In this document: positions 1 to 8,700 of the stretch, in pieces
Position numbering within the stretch: position 1 is the stretch's first letter
Layout: each line of letters starts with the position of its first letter
From: an uncultured Prevotellaceae bacterium
GTDB lineage: Bacteria > Bacteroidota > Bacteroidia > Bacteroidales > Bacteroidaceae
Length of the DNA stretch: 32,242 nucleotides
NCBI GenBank assembly: GCA_902776475.1
Contig: CACYQD010000034.1
Location: forward strand, 1-32,242
Reading direction: 5' to 3'
Translations under genes and position numbers: made by a program
The notes under the pieces: generated by a model
What the model was told of the DNA's origin: nothing
The model's database searches: none
What the model saw: only the letters and a program-made list of their open reading frames with translations

Positions 1-1182
1 GGCCTCGTGCCCCGAGATGTCGTCATGCACATAACCGAGAGGCAACTGTGGATTGGTGCATTCCACCCACAAGGTGTCAGTCGGCAATGGGACCTCGAGT
101 ATCATGTGGTTCATCTGCTGGAAATTCGGGAAGTCGGGCAACAGCTTGTCCTGCTGAGTGCTGATGGCCACGCAATGGCTTGGGATTCCTGCCTCGGCAA
201 GAAGTGCCATCATGTAGTTGCTCAAGGCCTTGCAGTCGCCGAAGCCTTGACGCCATACCTCCGAGGCTGTCATGGGCTGGTAACCACCGATTCCGAGTTG
301 GATGCTCACATACCTTGTATGCTCTCCGAGAAACTTGTATATGGCAGCCACTTTCTCCTTGTCGGAGGCGCAGCCGGCTGTGAGTTGGCGCACTTTGGCC
401 TTTGCTTCTTCAGGTAAGTCACCACGGTCGGAGAAAAGGGAATACTCCCAGGCTCCTAAGTCGCGCCATGACAACAGACTGCCGGCGGTCTTGTAATAGG
501 AGAACCGTGATGGGGCGAAATAAACCTTCGGCGAAACTTCGCTCAAAGGGAGTCCGTATTCCGACTTCCTGATTTCCTTGAGGTTGTCGAACTGAAAGTG
601 CAGGCAGTTCTTGCCGTCATGACTTGTCTTCACAGGTGCTACGGATGAGTTCACCATTTTGTAGCGCAAGGGGTAGTCGGTAGGGTATGTGATATCGTAG
701 GAGGCTTTCTCTACCGCCGTGTTGTAGCTGTCGAGGGGTGAGAAGATGGGGAACGAGACGTTGTTGCGCTTGAAGTTGACAGTGATGTCGCAGGTGGCCA
801 CGACAGGGTAAGACGGTGGCGTCACATCGAGGTAGAGCATGTATCCATCGGCTGCCAGGCCCTCGGAAAATTCGGTGCGCATCAGGTCTTTCTGCTTGAA
901 TGTGCGGAGCAGGCGCCCAGAGGCGTCCGAAAGCGTGAGTTGGAACTTGTCCAGAGACATGTCGTTGTCCAAGTATAGGGAGAAGTCGGCATGATGGGCA
1001 CCGTTGGCATTCTGGATAAGCACGGCACGGTGTTTCACCAGCGTGAACGACACCTCGTTATGGATGTCCACGGCATTGGTCTCCACCAGCACCACGGCAT
1101 CGGCGCCTTGACCATGCACAGGCATCACCCCCATGGCCAAGGCCAGCAAAGCCAGTCGCATTGTTTTCCGAATCGTCCTCAT
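1..1182 (-). CDS. DUF3857/transglutaminase-like secreted protein (3' end missing)
   Basis: This reading frame starts at ATG 1182 and is still open at the left edge, so only the first 394 residues are visible. A signal peptide (about residues 1-25, ending near VHGQG) points to export. An N-terminal DUF3857-type beta domain (about 30-235) is followed by a transglutaminase/protease-like core. The core shows YVSIQLGIGGYQP (291-303), the catalytic-type GFGDCK with Cys317, and a following NH with His359. A WVEC motif places Glu374 where Asp is usual, so a Cys-His-acid triad seems intact. The start codon lies one base after the stop of the upstream homologue, so translational coupling is likely. Family members are Bacteroidota envelope proteins of unknown substrate; protease, amidase or transglutaminase activity cannot be told from sequence. 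Confidence 0.9.
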   Translation of the reverse strand, partial: MRTIRKTMRLALLALAMGVMPVHGQGADAVVLVETNAVDIHNEVSFTLVKHRAVLIQNANGAHHADFSLYLDNDMSLDKFQLTLSDASGRLLRTFKQKDLMRTEFSEGLAADGYMLYLDVTPPSYPVVATCDITVNFKRNNVSFPIFSPLDSYNTAVEKASYDITYPTDYPLRYKMVNSSVAPVKTSHDGKNCLHFQFDNLKEIRKSEYGLPLSEVSPKVYFAPSRFSYYKTAGSLLSWRDLGAWEYSLFSDRGDLPEEAKAKVRQLTAGCASDKEKVAAIYKFLGEHTRYVSIQLGIGGYQPMTASEVWRQGFGDCKALSNYMMALLAEAGIPSHCVAISTQQDKLLPDFPNFQQMNHMILEVPLPTDTLWVECTNPQLPLGYVHDDISGHEA

Positions 1183-1183
1183 G

Positions 1184-3178
1184 TCAGTTCTTCTTGAGCA
1201 CCACCATCTCGTTGCATTTCTCTATCATGGCGTCGTATATCTGGCGCAGGATGTCGTATTCTTGCGGCAGGAAGAGGGTCTTGCTGACAACGAAACGGTA
1301 TTGCACCAGTATCTTCGTTCCCTGCATGGCATAATTCACACGCACGTTGAGCGCCTTGTCTTCGGTGGTCATGTTGAGTGGCTTGGGCATCTCCTCTACC
1401 TCGTAGCCGTCGGGCAACTGCACCGACGCGGCTATCGTGGTCGTATATTTGTATGGGTATTCCACGGGCAGGGTGCGGGTGACGGCCTTGAAGGGCGACT
1501 CGCTCATCACGGGGATGATAAGAGGATTGAAATAGATGTGTGAGCCGTCGGCTTCAGCCTTCTTCGTAAAGGAAAAACGTTCTGTGGCCATCGGCAAGAA
1601 GGCGGTGCGGTTGTCTATGACATATTCAGAGATGGTGATGCCGTCGCGCTCAGCCAGTTTGTTGATATACTTCAGGCTGTCGTCGGCCTCACGAAATTCG
1701 CTTTTCAGCGCTGCCGCAAGGTTGGCGTGCATTTGGGCGCTGTAGGTGCCCTTGATGGTGCCGTCGGGATTGATGGTGCCTTCGATGATGACATTGGCTT
1801 TGGAAGCCTCGAGCGACTGGAGATTGAGCCAGTTGCCTTTGCCGTCATCAGAGAGGAGCAGACCCTGCTCGGTGAGAAGGGTCGGAGGGAGCACATCGAT
1901 GTATCCGTCTTCTACGGAAGCATCGATAAAGTGCACGGCCTTTCCGTCAATCACGCCCACCACGAAAGTATTGAGCTTGTTCAACGAAGGATGTGAGAAA
2001 GGCAGACGGCCCATCGAACGTCGGCTCATCACTACCGGATGAGCATCGAGTCCTGCTTCACGGTAAGCGCTGAGAAGGATGAAGTTCAGGTCGGCATTGC
2101 TGCCTGAGCCGTCTTTCAGGGTCTTCGAGGCCGACTCGGCAAAGAGGCGGTATTTGCCGTTCCATTTCAGTTTGCTTTTCAGGGCGGTATAGATGCCGGC
2201 CATTTTCTTCACCACCTCGGTCTCTTTCTCCACACCGCTCGATGCCACCAAGTCCTTGATGGGACAGACGCGCTTGATACGTTTGCCGAAGTCTTCGTCT
2301 TTCATCAGAGAAACTCCTATCTCGTCCCATGTAGAGGTGAAGTTCTTGTAGAGGGCACCGGGAATCTCGAGACCACGCAGTTCAGCGGCCACTTTCTTGC
2401 AGTAGTCGAGCGTACAGAAGACGTAGGAGTCGGATTTCAAGGCAGGTAGGTCACGGCCCTCAAACTCGTACCTTGTTCCGGTGCACGAAAGGGCACCGCT
2501 GCTGGCATCCACAAAGCGCAGACTTTCCTGACTCACTTTGTTCTGGGTCTGCACTATTCCGCTCTCATCGATATTGAATAAGAAATATTCGGGTATGAGC
2601 AGGTTGTAGTAGGTGTAGGCCACAGGGATTTCGGCCTGAGCCACCCAAGTGTCGATATAGAAGTAGTAGCCGCTTTCTTTCTTGTACTGGTATTCCACCA
2701 CGGTGCCTTCCTTCACTTGCGGCACTGAGAACTTGAGCAGCATGTGGCTTTTGTCCACACGCTCATGGACGATGTTGTTATTCTCCATCTTCGTCTTCAC
2801 CATCTTGCCGTTTTCCATGTTATAGGCCCATGCTTTCAAACCGGTAATTGTCTCACTCGCCGAACGCTCCTGTGGGTTGTCCAGATAGGGAATCTCCACG
2901 TCGGCATATTCCTTGCCCTCGGGCTTGAGAATCTTGATACGGGTCTTCACTTCGGTATAAACCTTGAAGTTACCGGCCAGGATATCATACCATGTGCGCG
3001 TGCTCTTGTAGAGGACGACGGCGGGAGCCGACTCGTCGGGCGCATACGAGGTCATGGTAAGTTCCTCCTTGGTGGGATTCCCGAATTTCACATCCAAGGT
3101 CTGTCCCATCAGAACAGACGAACAGGCCATGGTCAGAACGAGCAGCAGCATGCTGCGCATGAGTGTCTTTGTTTTCAT
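1184..3178 (-). CDS. DUF3857/transglutaminase-like protein with lost catalytic residues
   Basis: This 664-residue protein has an N-terminal signal peptide (1-25, ending LMGQT), a DUF3857-like domain (about 50-260), a transglutaminase-like core (about 320-425) and a C-terminal beta-rich region. The core aligns with its downstream neighbour, but the catalytic Cys position reads SNAD (Asn361). The His position reads KLNTFV (Thr404). Only the acidic residue in FIDAS (Asp419) remains. It therefore looks like a non-catalytic paralogue with a binding or scaffold role, which is inference. Homologues with a similar SSAD/SNAD motif are, from memory, common in Bacteroidales, so this is a subfamily trait rather than recent decay. 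It is the first gene of a two-gene unit; its TGA is separated by one base from the next ATG. A TAnnTTTG box lies about 45 bases before the start. Confidence 0.9.
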   Translation of the reverse strand: MKTKTLMRSMLLLVLTMACSSVLMGQTLDVKFGNPTKEELTMTSYAPDESAPAVVLYKSTRTWYDILAGNFKVYTEVKTRIKILKPEGKEYADVEIPYLDNPQERSASETITGLKAWAYNMENGKMVKTKMENNNIVHERVDKSHMLLKFSVPQVKEGTVVEYQYKKESGYYFYIDTWVAQAEIPVAYTYYNLLIPEYFLFNIDESGIVQTQNKVSQESLRFVDASSGALSCTGTRYEFEGRDLPALKSDSYVFCTLDYCKKVAAELRGLEIPGALYKNFTSTWDEIGVSLMKDEDFGKRIKRVCPIKDLVASSGVEKETEVVKKMAGIYTALKSKLKWNGKYRLFAESASKTLKDGSGSNADLNFILLSAYREAGLDAHPVVMSRRSMGRLPFSHPSLNKLNTFVVGVIDGKAVHFIDASVEDGYIDVLPPTLLTEQGLLLSDDGKGNWLNLQSLEASKANVIIEGTINPDGTIKGTYSAQMHANLAAALKSEFREADDSLKYINKLAERDGITISEYVIDNRTAFLPMATERFSFTKKAEADGSHIYFNPLIIPVMSESPFKAVTRTLPVEYPYKYTTTIAASVQLPDGYEVEEMPKPLNMTTEDKALNVRVNYAMQGTKILVQYRFVVSKTLFLPQEYDILRQIYDAMIEKCNEMVVLKKN

Positions 3179-3223
3179 AGTTCATAGTTGTTGGTTTTTT
3201 GTGATGGAAATCATTTTGCGATG

Positions 3224-3231
3224 CAAATTTA
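3224..3231 (-). promoter_or_regulatory. TAnnTTTG promoter box for the DUF3857 pair
   Basis: On the minus strand this reads TAAATTTG, a perfect match to the Bacteroidota -7 element TAnnTTTG, followed by GC as is common. It lies 45 bases upstream of ATG 3178, giving a leader of roughly 40 bases. No clear TTG -33 element is visible 19-21 bases upstream. Confidence 0.6.
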
Positions 3232-3321
3232 GATTAAAATTGGGAATACATAAGCCACATGGACTGACAAACGGAAGATTCCTAAAACAAGCTGGACTAT
3301 TCCCTGTATAATACGGGAAAT

Positions 3322-3342
3322 TCCCCCTGTCTGACGGGGAAA
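3322..3342 (-). terminator. GC-rich hairpin after the duplicated secreted protein gene
   Basis: TTCCCC (3322-3327) pairs with GGGGAA (3337-3342) around a 9-base loop, 14 bases past the stop at 3356. A second, weaker hairpin (CCC-t-GTA/TAC-GGG) lies just beyond it at 3303-3318. There is no U-tract, so termination is a guess. Confidence 0.3.
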
Positions 3343-3355
3343 GCCGCAAAGAGGC

Positions 3356-4384
3356 CTAATCCTGTCCTTCGCTCATCAAGGCCCTGAAGATGGCTTGAAG
3401 ATCCTTGGCGGCACGCTTGTCATAGAAGCCTTCGTCGGTATCTTCCGAGTTGCTCTTTGTCTCGATGCACTTGCCGTTCTCGTCGTAGTAATAACGCCAT
3501 TCGTATTCATTGCCTTCCTCTCTGCCTCGGGTGTAGGAAAAGATGAGGTTCTCGCCCTGGGGATCGAAGAGATATTCGGAATAGCCGTCAAACATCATGG
3601 AAGAGGAATGATGGCTGATGAAGTAGCAAGCTTTGTCGAAATACATCTTGATGTCTGTCGTTCTGGGAGCTTCCTCGTCACCAAGGTCGTGAATGAGGAT
3701 TTGTATGCCGTTGGGCATCTCGGCCTTGTCGTTTTTCGCAATCTTGTCCTTGGCCTGGGCATAGGTAGAGCGTATCTGCTGTATACGCTGAGCCTTCGGC
3801 GTGGTGGTTTTCACCTTCGCCTGGGTGTCAAGAGGAGAGAAATAGCCGTTGTAGGTGGCCATGTTGAAGATTTTTAAGTAATACTCCGCATTCTCCTTCT
3901 CGCTGTTATCTGTGGTCCAAGTGTTATGGGTGTTGTGCTTCGCTTCTATGCACTTTCCCTTGGTATCGTAGTAATAACGGGTCTCAACCACAAAGCCGCC
4001 GTCGGTTTCACCTTTCATATAGCAGAACATCACCTGCTGGTCTTTGGGGTTGACCAGTATTTCACGGTATCTGAGGTGACCATGGCATGTCCAATTCTCC
4101 ACGATGAAATAGGGATGCTTTTTCGTGACGCCATCTGCAGATGTCTCGTCGAAGTAGTAGTCTATGGTTTCCTCGGCATAGAGCGGCACATCTTCATCAT
4201 CCAGATTATTCAGGATGATACGCATATCCTTGAGCGACTTGCCGCCCTTGCCGTTCTGGTCTATTTTCTTCTTGGCCTGTGAGTAGGCTGCACGGATTTC
4301 CTTGATACGTGCGTCTTTTCCGCTTTGTGCCACTGCTGCTGTTACGAAGAGCAGGGTGATCAATAAAGTAATCAGTTTATTCAT
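3356..4384 (-). CDS. secreted protein with two tandem copies of an unknown domain
   Basis: I do not recognise a named family. The 342-residue product has a clean signal peptide (1-20, AVAQ/S). It consists of two related halves, about 26-175 and 200-335. Each begins with R-I-x-x-I-R-x-x-Y-x-Q-A-K-x-K-I, has an L-x-D-E-(D/E) turn about 35 residues later, and ends with YYYDxxGKCIExK (137-149 and 298-310) followed by an N/T/S/D-rich segment. Conserved aromatic and charged residues suggest a small alpha+beta fold in each half. It is expected in the periplasm or outside the cell. It sits alone between the DUF3857 pair and the signalling operon, with 49 bases upstream to the previous stop and no clear promoter box; TACATTTA just before the start is a weak candidate. 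Confidence 0.85.
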   Translation of the reverse strand: MNKLITLLITLLFVTAAVAQSGKDARIKEIRAAYSQAKKKIDQNGKGGKSLKDMRIILNNLDDEDVPLYAEETIDYYFDETSADGVTKKHPYFIVENWTCHGHLRYREILVNPKDQQVMFCYMKGETDGGFVVETRYYYDTKGKCIEAKHNTHNTWTTDNSEKENAEYYLKIFNMATYNGYFSPLDTQAKVKTTTPKAQRIQQIRSTYAQAKDKIAKNDKAEMPNGIQILIHDLGDEEAPRTTDIKMYFDKACYFISHHSSSMMFDGYSEYLFDPQGENLIFSYTRGREEGNEYEWRYYYDENGKCIETKSNSEDTDEGFYDKRAAKDLQAIFRALMSEGQD

Positions 4385-4433
4385 GATAAATGTAGGGATA
4401 GTTGATGTTTAAGAATAGGAGGAAACCGCATAC

Positions 4434-5051
4434 TCAGAAACGGAAGACGTAGGCCGTGGTAAAGTATAGTTCGGCAGCCACGACATAGAAGACGAGCAGC
4501 GGTGCAGCAGAGGCGATGCCCTTGCAGAGCGAGGAGAACATATCCTCCAAGGAGCGCATCACACCGGTCAGCACACCGTATGTGACAGCTGTCACGATGA
4601 TGCAGAAGGCAAGGGTCGGGATGAGGCTATGGCTGAAACTGCTGGGGAACAGCCGGCCAGTGACACTGAGCAAAGCGGCATGAGGCACAAAAGAAAGTGC
4701 AATGACCACCACAGCAAACAAGATCCACTCGACCAGTACGATGCGCAGGGCGAATGTCTGGCGATATGTCCGTTGGCGGCCGCTGCGCCTCAGTGCGGTA
4801 AGGATTTGACTGTTGACGACCGCCCCGTAAGCCATCGACAAGACCAGAAGCCAGACGAGGGGAGGCGTGGCCACATTGTCGATGAACGAGGCGAAGAACC
4901 ACCTGATGCCCTCGTTGCTGAGCAATGAGCGCACCACGGGCTCCGGCGACGCGGCACTGATGATCCACGACACCAGAAAGAGCAGCACCTGCAAGACCAG
5001 CATGGCAGGCACGGCATAAATCGTCATTTTCCTTACCGTCTCAATCCTCAT
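4434..5051 (-). CDS. five-TM membrane protein, third gene of the signalling operon
   Basis: I chose ATG 5051 (205 residues) over the GTG at 5090. It overlaps the end of the response-regulator gene by 11 bases, which suggests translational coupling. Hydrophobic segments near residues 9-33, 52-72, 98-120, 135-160 and 178-198 predict five membrane spans. The stretch between the first two (LLSNEGIRWFFASFIDNVA) resembles the N-terminal part of AbgT-type p-aminobenzoyl-glutamate transporters, where a comparable EG(I/L)RW motif precedes a helix. The protein is less than half the length of a full AbgT transporter, so this may be a fold echo only. Function unknown; the operon suggests it is a target, partner or output of the two-component pair. 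Confidence 0.8.
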   Translation of the reverse strand: MRIETVRKMTIYAVPAMLVLQVLLFLVSWIISAASPEPVVRSLLSNEGIRWFFASFIDNVATPPLVWLLVLSMAYGAVVNSQILTALRRSGRQRTYRQTFALRIVLVEWILFAVVVIALSFVPHAALLSVTGRLFPSSFSHSLIPTLAFCIIVTAVTYGVLTGVMRSLEDMFSSLCKGIASAAPLLVFYVVAAELYFTTAYVFRF

Positions 5052-5772
5052 CAGGCACGAGGTTGTCGATATCGATAATACGGAGCTCACAGGCCCTGAC
5101 CACCAACCGGGTGGCGTTCACGCCATTGCCGCCATTGCCATTGGGGAACAGTTTCTGGACCAGTTCGTTCTGTCTCTTCTCCAAACTTTTCACGCCGAAG
5201 GGCATTCCCCTCAGGTTGGTGATCTGCTCCTTGGTGTATCCCAGGGCAAGATGGCGGAGGAAGCGCTCGTCGTACTCATCGATTTCATAGTTGACCAAAG
5301 CCTCCTGCCTCATGAGCTGGCTGCCCACGCTGTACTTGAAGCGCTCGACGATCTTCTCCAGAATGGGTTGGTTGAAGACGAGCCGCTTGCCGCTCATGAC
5401 GCTGAACACATCGCCACGTGTGAGGAGTTCGCCACTCTTGAGGATGATGCCGTCGCATCCTGCATCGAGCACATCGACCCACAATTTCTCATTGAGGATC
5501 TCGCCTGTGAAAATGAGAACCTTGACGTCACGGTACAGTTCCTTGGTCTGGCGGCAGATTTCCACACCGACGGTGGTCGAGCCACCGAGTCCCAGGTCAA
5601 GCAGCACGAGGTCGGGCAACTGCTGTTTGATAAGTTTCCAGTAAGCCATCTCACTGTTGGCTGTCCCGATGATCTGTGCCTCGGGGATGTCATTGCGGAT
5701 AATGCCCTCCGTACCTTTCAGTTCGAGTGCCACATCCTCTACGATGATGATTTTAAATTGCTGCATATTCAT
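5041..5772 (-). CDS. response regulator, receiver plus LuxR-like DNA-binding domain
   Basis: The 243-residue protein starts with a receiver domain (about 6-125). The acidic pair is Glu12-Asp13, the phospho-acceptor is Asp59 in LLDLGLGG, the switch Thr is Thr89 in LIFTG, and the conserved Lys is Lys112 in ILKS. After a linker comes a helical C-terminal region (about 160-240) with a LuxR/NarL-like pattern (LALGYTKEQI, then SLEKRQNEL), interrupted by a Gly/Asn-rich insert (NGNGGNG). It should be a transcription regulator phosphorylated by the adjacent kinase, whose stop codon lies 8 bases upstream. It overlaps the next gene by 11 bases. The DNA-binding domain is divergent, so the HTH assignment is less secure than the receiver. 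Confidence 0.92.
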   Translation of the reverse strand: MNMQQFKIIIVEDVALELKGTEGIIRNDIPEAQIIGTANSEMAYWKLIKQQLPDLVLLDLGLGGSTTVGVEICRQTKELYRDVKVLIFTGEILNEKLWVDVLDAGCDGIILKSGELLTRGDVFSVMSGKRLVFNQPILEKIVERFKYSVGSQLMRQEALVNYEIDEYDERFLRHLALGYTKEQITNLRGMPFGVKSLEKRQNELVQKLFPNGNGGNGVNATRLVVRACELRIIDIDNLVPDED

Positions 5773-5780
5773 TTAGATTT

Positions 5781-8700
5781 TCAGTTTTTCTCATTTTTCT
5801 TGATCAGCGGACCCCTGGCTTTCACCAGAGTCACTACGATATCGACCAGCCCCTGGGCGTTGTTGGTCGCCATGATGCCGCATCCCCGGGCATTGGTGGC
5901 CTCACCGACATCCCTCACAATCTGCCGGCAGAGCAGCAACGGCATGTTGGAGTGGGCAGGATTGAACAGTTCATGGCATTCCTCCTCTGACAGTCGCAAA
6001 GAGGGATAGGAAAAGCGGAACAAGACATAACGGTCGTCTTTTTCCTCGACAGTAATGACCGGTTGGCCTCCCCCACCCTGTTTTCTCAACAGGTCGATCA
6101 GATATCGGAGCATCTGCCTGTCGCCAAGGATATGGATGTCCTGCAAGGTTTTGTCAGCGAGTCGGGGAAGCAGTTCACCGATGCTCACTGACACGCATTC
6201 GGGCTTCACATTCTCCACCTGCCGCATGGCCTGAGCGCTGAGCAAGGCATAGATTTCCTTATAATAGTCGGCCAGTTCGGAGATGCCCTCCAACTCTCCG
6301 TCGCCCGACTCTATCAGGGTGCGGATGCGCGAGGGATAATACATCGTCTCATGCTTCAGCGTACTCAGGCAGTTGTCGAGCACGCTGTTGCTGACATGCA
6401 GTTTGTCGTTCTCAAACTGCAGTTTCCTCACCTCATCCTCTGCAAGGTCGATGTCGGTGAGCCTCTTCTGATTGGCGCTGATACTGGTTTGCAAGGTCTG
6501 TATCAGTTCGTCGGCGATTTTCTGCAAAGGCTCGGGCAACCGCTCATTGTCATAGAGGTTCTTCCGATGCTGGGAAATGGAGGCGCTTTTGCCCTCTACG
6601 TTGCCTGCCAACCGCTCGATCTCGGCGAGTTTCTTGCGGTTGTCGGCCTCCGACCGCAGCACGTCATTCATCGTCCTGACCCTTTCCAGGCAGAAGCGGT
6701 AGTACACCTGATGACGGTAGTAGAGCAGGAAATAAGCCATGAGTATCAGGATGGAGAGGATGATGAGAATGACCACGGCCATATATTTGTTGGATTTCGA
6801 CTTCTGCATCACACGGCAGTAGTCGGAAAGGGTATTGTCGGCCGACATCTCCTTATACAATTGGGTATAGACCTTGTTGTTATACCTGTAGATGGCCCAC
6901 TCATGCAGTGCGAGGGCTGCCACGGCCGACTCGTTGCGCAGGCGCAGGATCACATCGTAGTCAAACGGCAGGTGGTTGTGATACCACTGGATTTCAGACT
7001 GGAGCACGGACTTGTCGCTCTGAAGGACCAAGGTGTCGGAACCGGCTTGGAAGAATACATGATAAGCCTTGTTGAGCGCCTGGATGGTGGAGTCGGCATA
7101 GCTGATGGCCTCATCATACCGGTCGCTGGTGTTGCAAGCATAGATGCTGTCGGAGAAGCTGGAGGCCTTTCTCAGCAAACTGTCAGTGACAGCTGCGGCA
7201 GACCATGCCTGAGACCATGAAACCGCTGAAAGGGCCAAAGCCAGCAAGGTGCGCGCCACACCTTTCGGCAACCTGAAGTAGAAACGGCTGCCCTTTCCCA
7301 TGCTGCTCTCCACGCCGATGTCGCAGACACTGAAGAGGGAACTGATTTTCTTGTATTTCTCGATGATACCCTTGCAGTTGACCAAACCGAAGCCATGCCC
7401 CTTTTCCTTCGGAGCGACGATTTTCTTTCCCATGCTGTCGATGGAGGAGGTTTCCTCGCCGAAGTGCTTTTTCTCAACACTGAAGACCTCTGCCATCTGC
7501 TGTTCTGTCATTCCGATGCCGGTGTCAGCGATGCTGACCTCTACGTATGACGACTCGTTGGAAGCCGACACGCGGACCGTACCTCCCTCAGGGGTGAATT
7601 TGCGTGCGTTGTCGGCCATCGTATTGATCATGAAAAGCGTCAGGATGCGGTCAGCCTTCACCCATTGATCCGTCGGGGTCACCTCGAGTTGGATGCCCTT
7701 GAGTTGGAAAGTTCTCCTGCTGTGCTCGACGATTTCAAAAAGGGTCTGCAAGGGGAAACTCTCGATGCGCAGGCTCAGGTCGCCCTTGCGGAGCTGTATC
7801 CACTGCGTGAGAATATCGTTGTAGTCGATGATCTTGTCGGTGAGTTCGGCCAGGTAAGCATAGCGCTCTGCCCGCAGTCCAGGTTCCTCGTCGGCCGTGC
7901 GCAACTTGTTGATTTCATGCAGCATCCTGTCGATATAGGGCGTGACCATGTTGGCCAGCGACACCTTGGCCCGCTGCTCCAGGTTGAGTTGCTTGTTTTT
8001 CTCGATATGCAGACGGCTCATGGCCATCTGTTCCATGGTCTCGTCGTAACGGTCATTGAGTTGCCCGACCACCGTCTCGTTTTCCTTTTTCCATTGCTCA
8101 AGGGGCAGGAGCAGCGCATCGAGCGGATTGTTGTGGTCGTTGCGCCTTCTGAGGTAGTAGAACAAGAAGAGCAGGGCCACACCCACCAGCATGAGCGCTA
8201 TGATAGCCGCGATCATGATGTTGAGTTGCTTGACCGACTGCCGGAGCTGTTCTGCTCTCGACTGCAGGAAGAGGTCCTGTCGCGTCTTGTCCTGGGTGTC
8301 GAGGTAGAGGTTGCGGTTGAGGTGGGAGTTGGTCTTGTCGTTGATGGCAGCATAGACCACGCTGAGCTGTTCCTGGATGGAAGCGACTAGGTCGGGCGCC
8401 TGGAAAATGGCGGTGTCGTTGGTCAATGCCCGGTTGAGGCAATCGAGCGAAGATCCATAATCAGCGATATACCAGAAGCACTGTGCCAAGGTACGGTAAG
8501 AACCCGCCGTCTGATAGACGTCTCCATACTCCTGGAAGATGTCGAGCGACCTCAAGGCCAGGTTTCCCGCCAGCAGACTGTCGGGCATGTCGTCGATGTT
8601 GATTTTCCGCAGTGCGGAGAAATTGTCTTCCATGAGTCTGTCGCCGAGGACAGGCACCTGCAGATGCTCGCTCATCGCCTGCAGGGAGTTGGCCTCCCAG

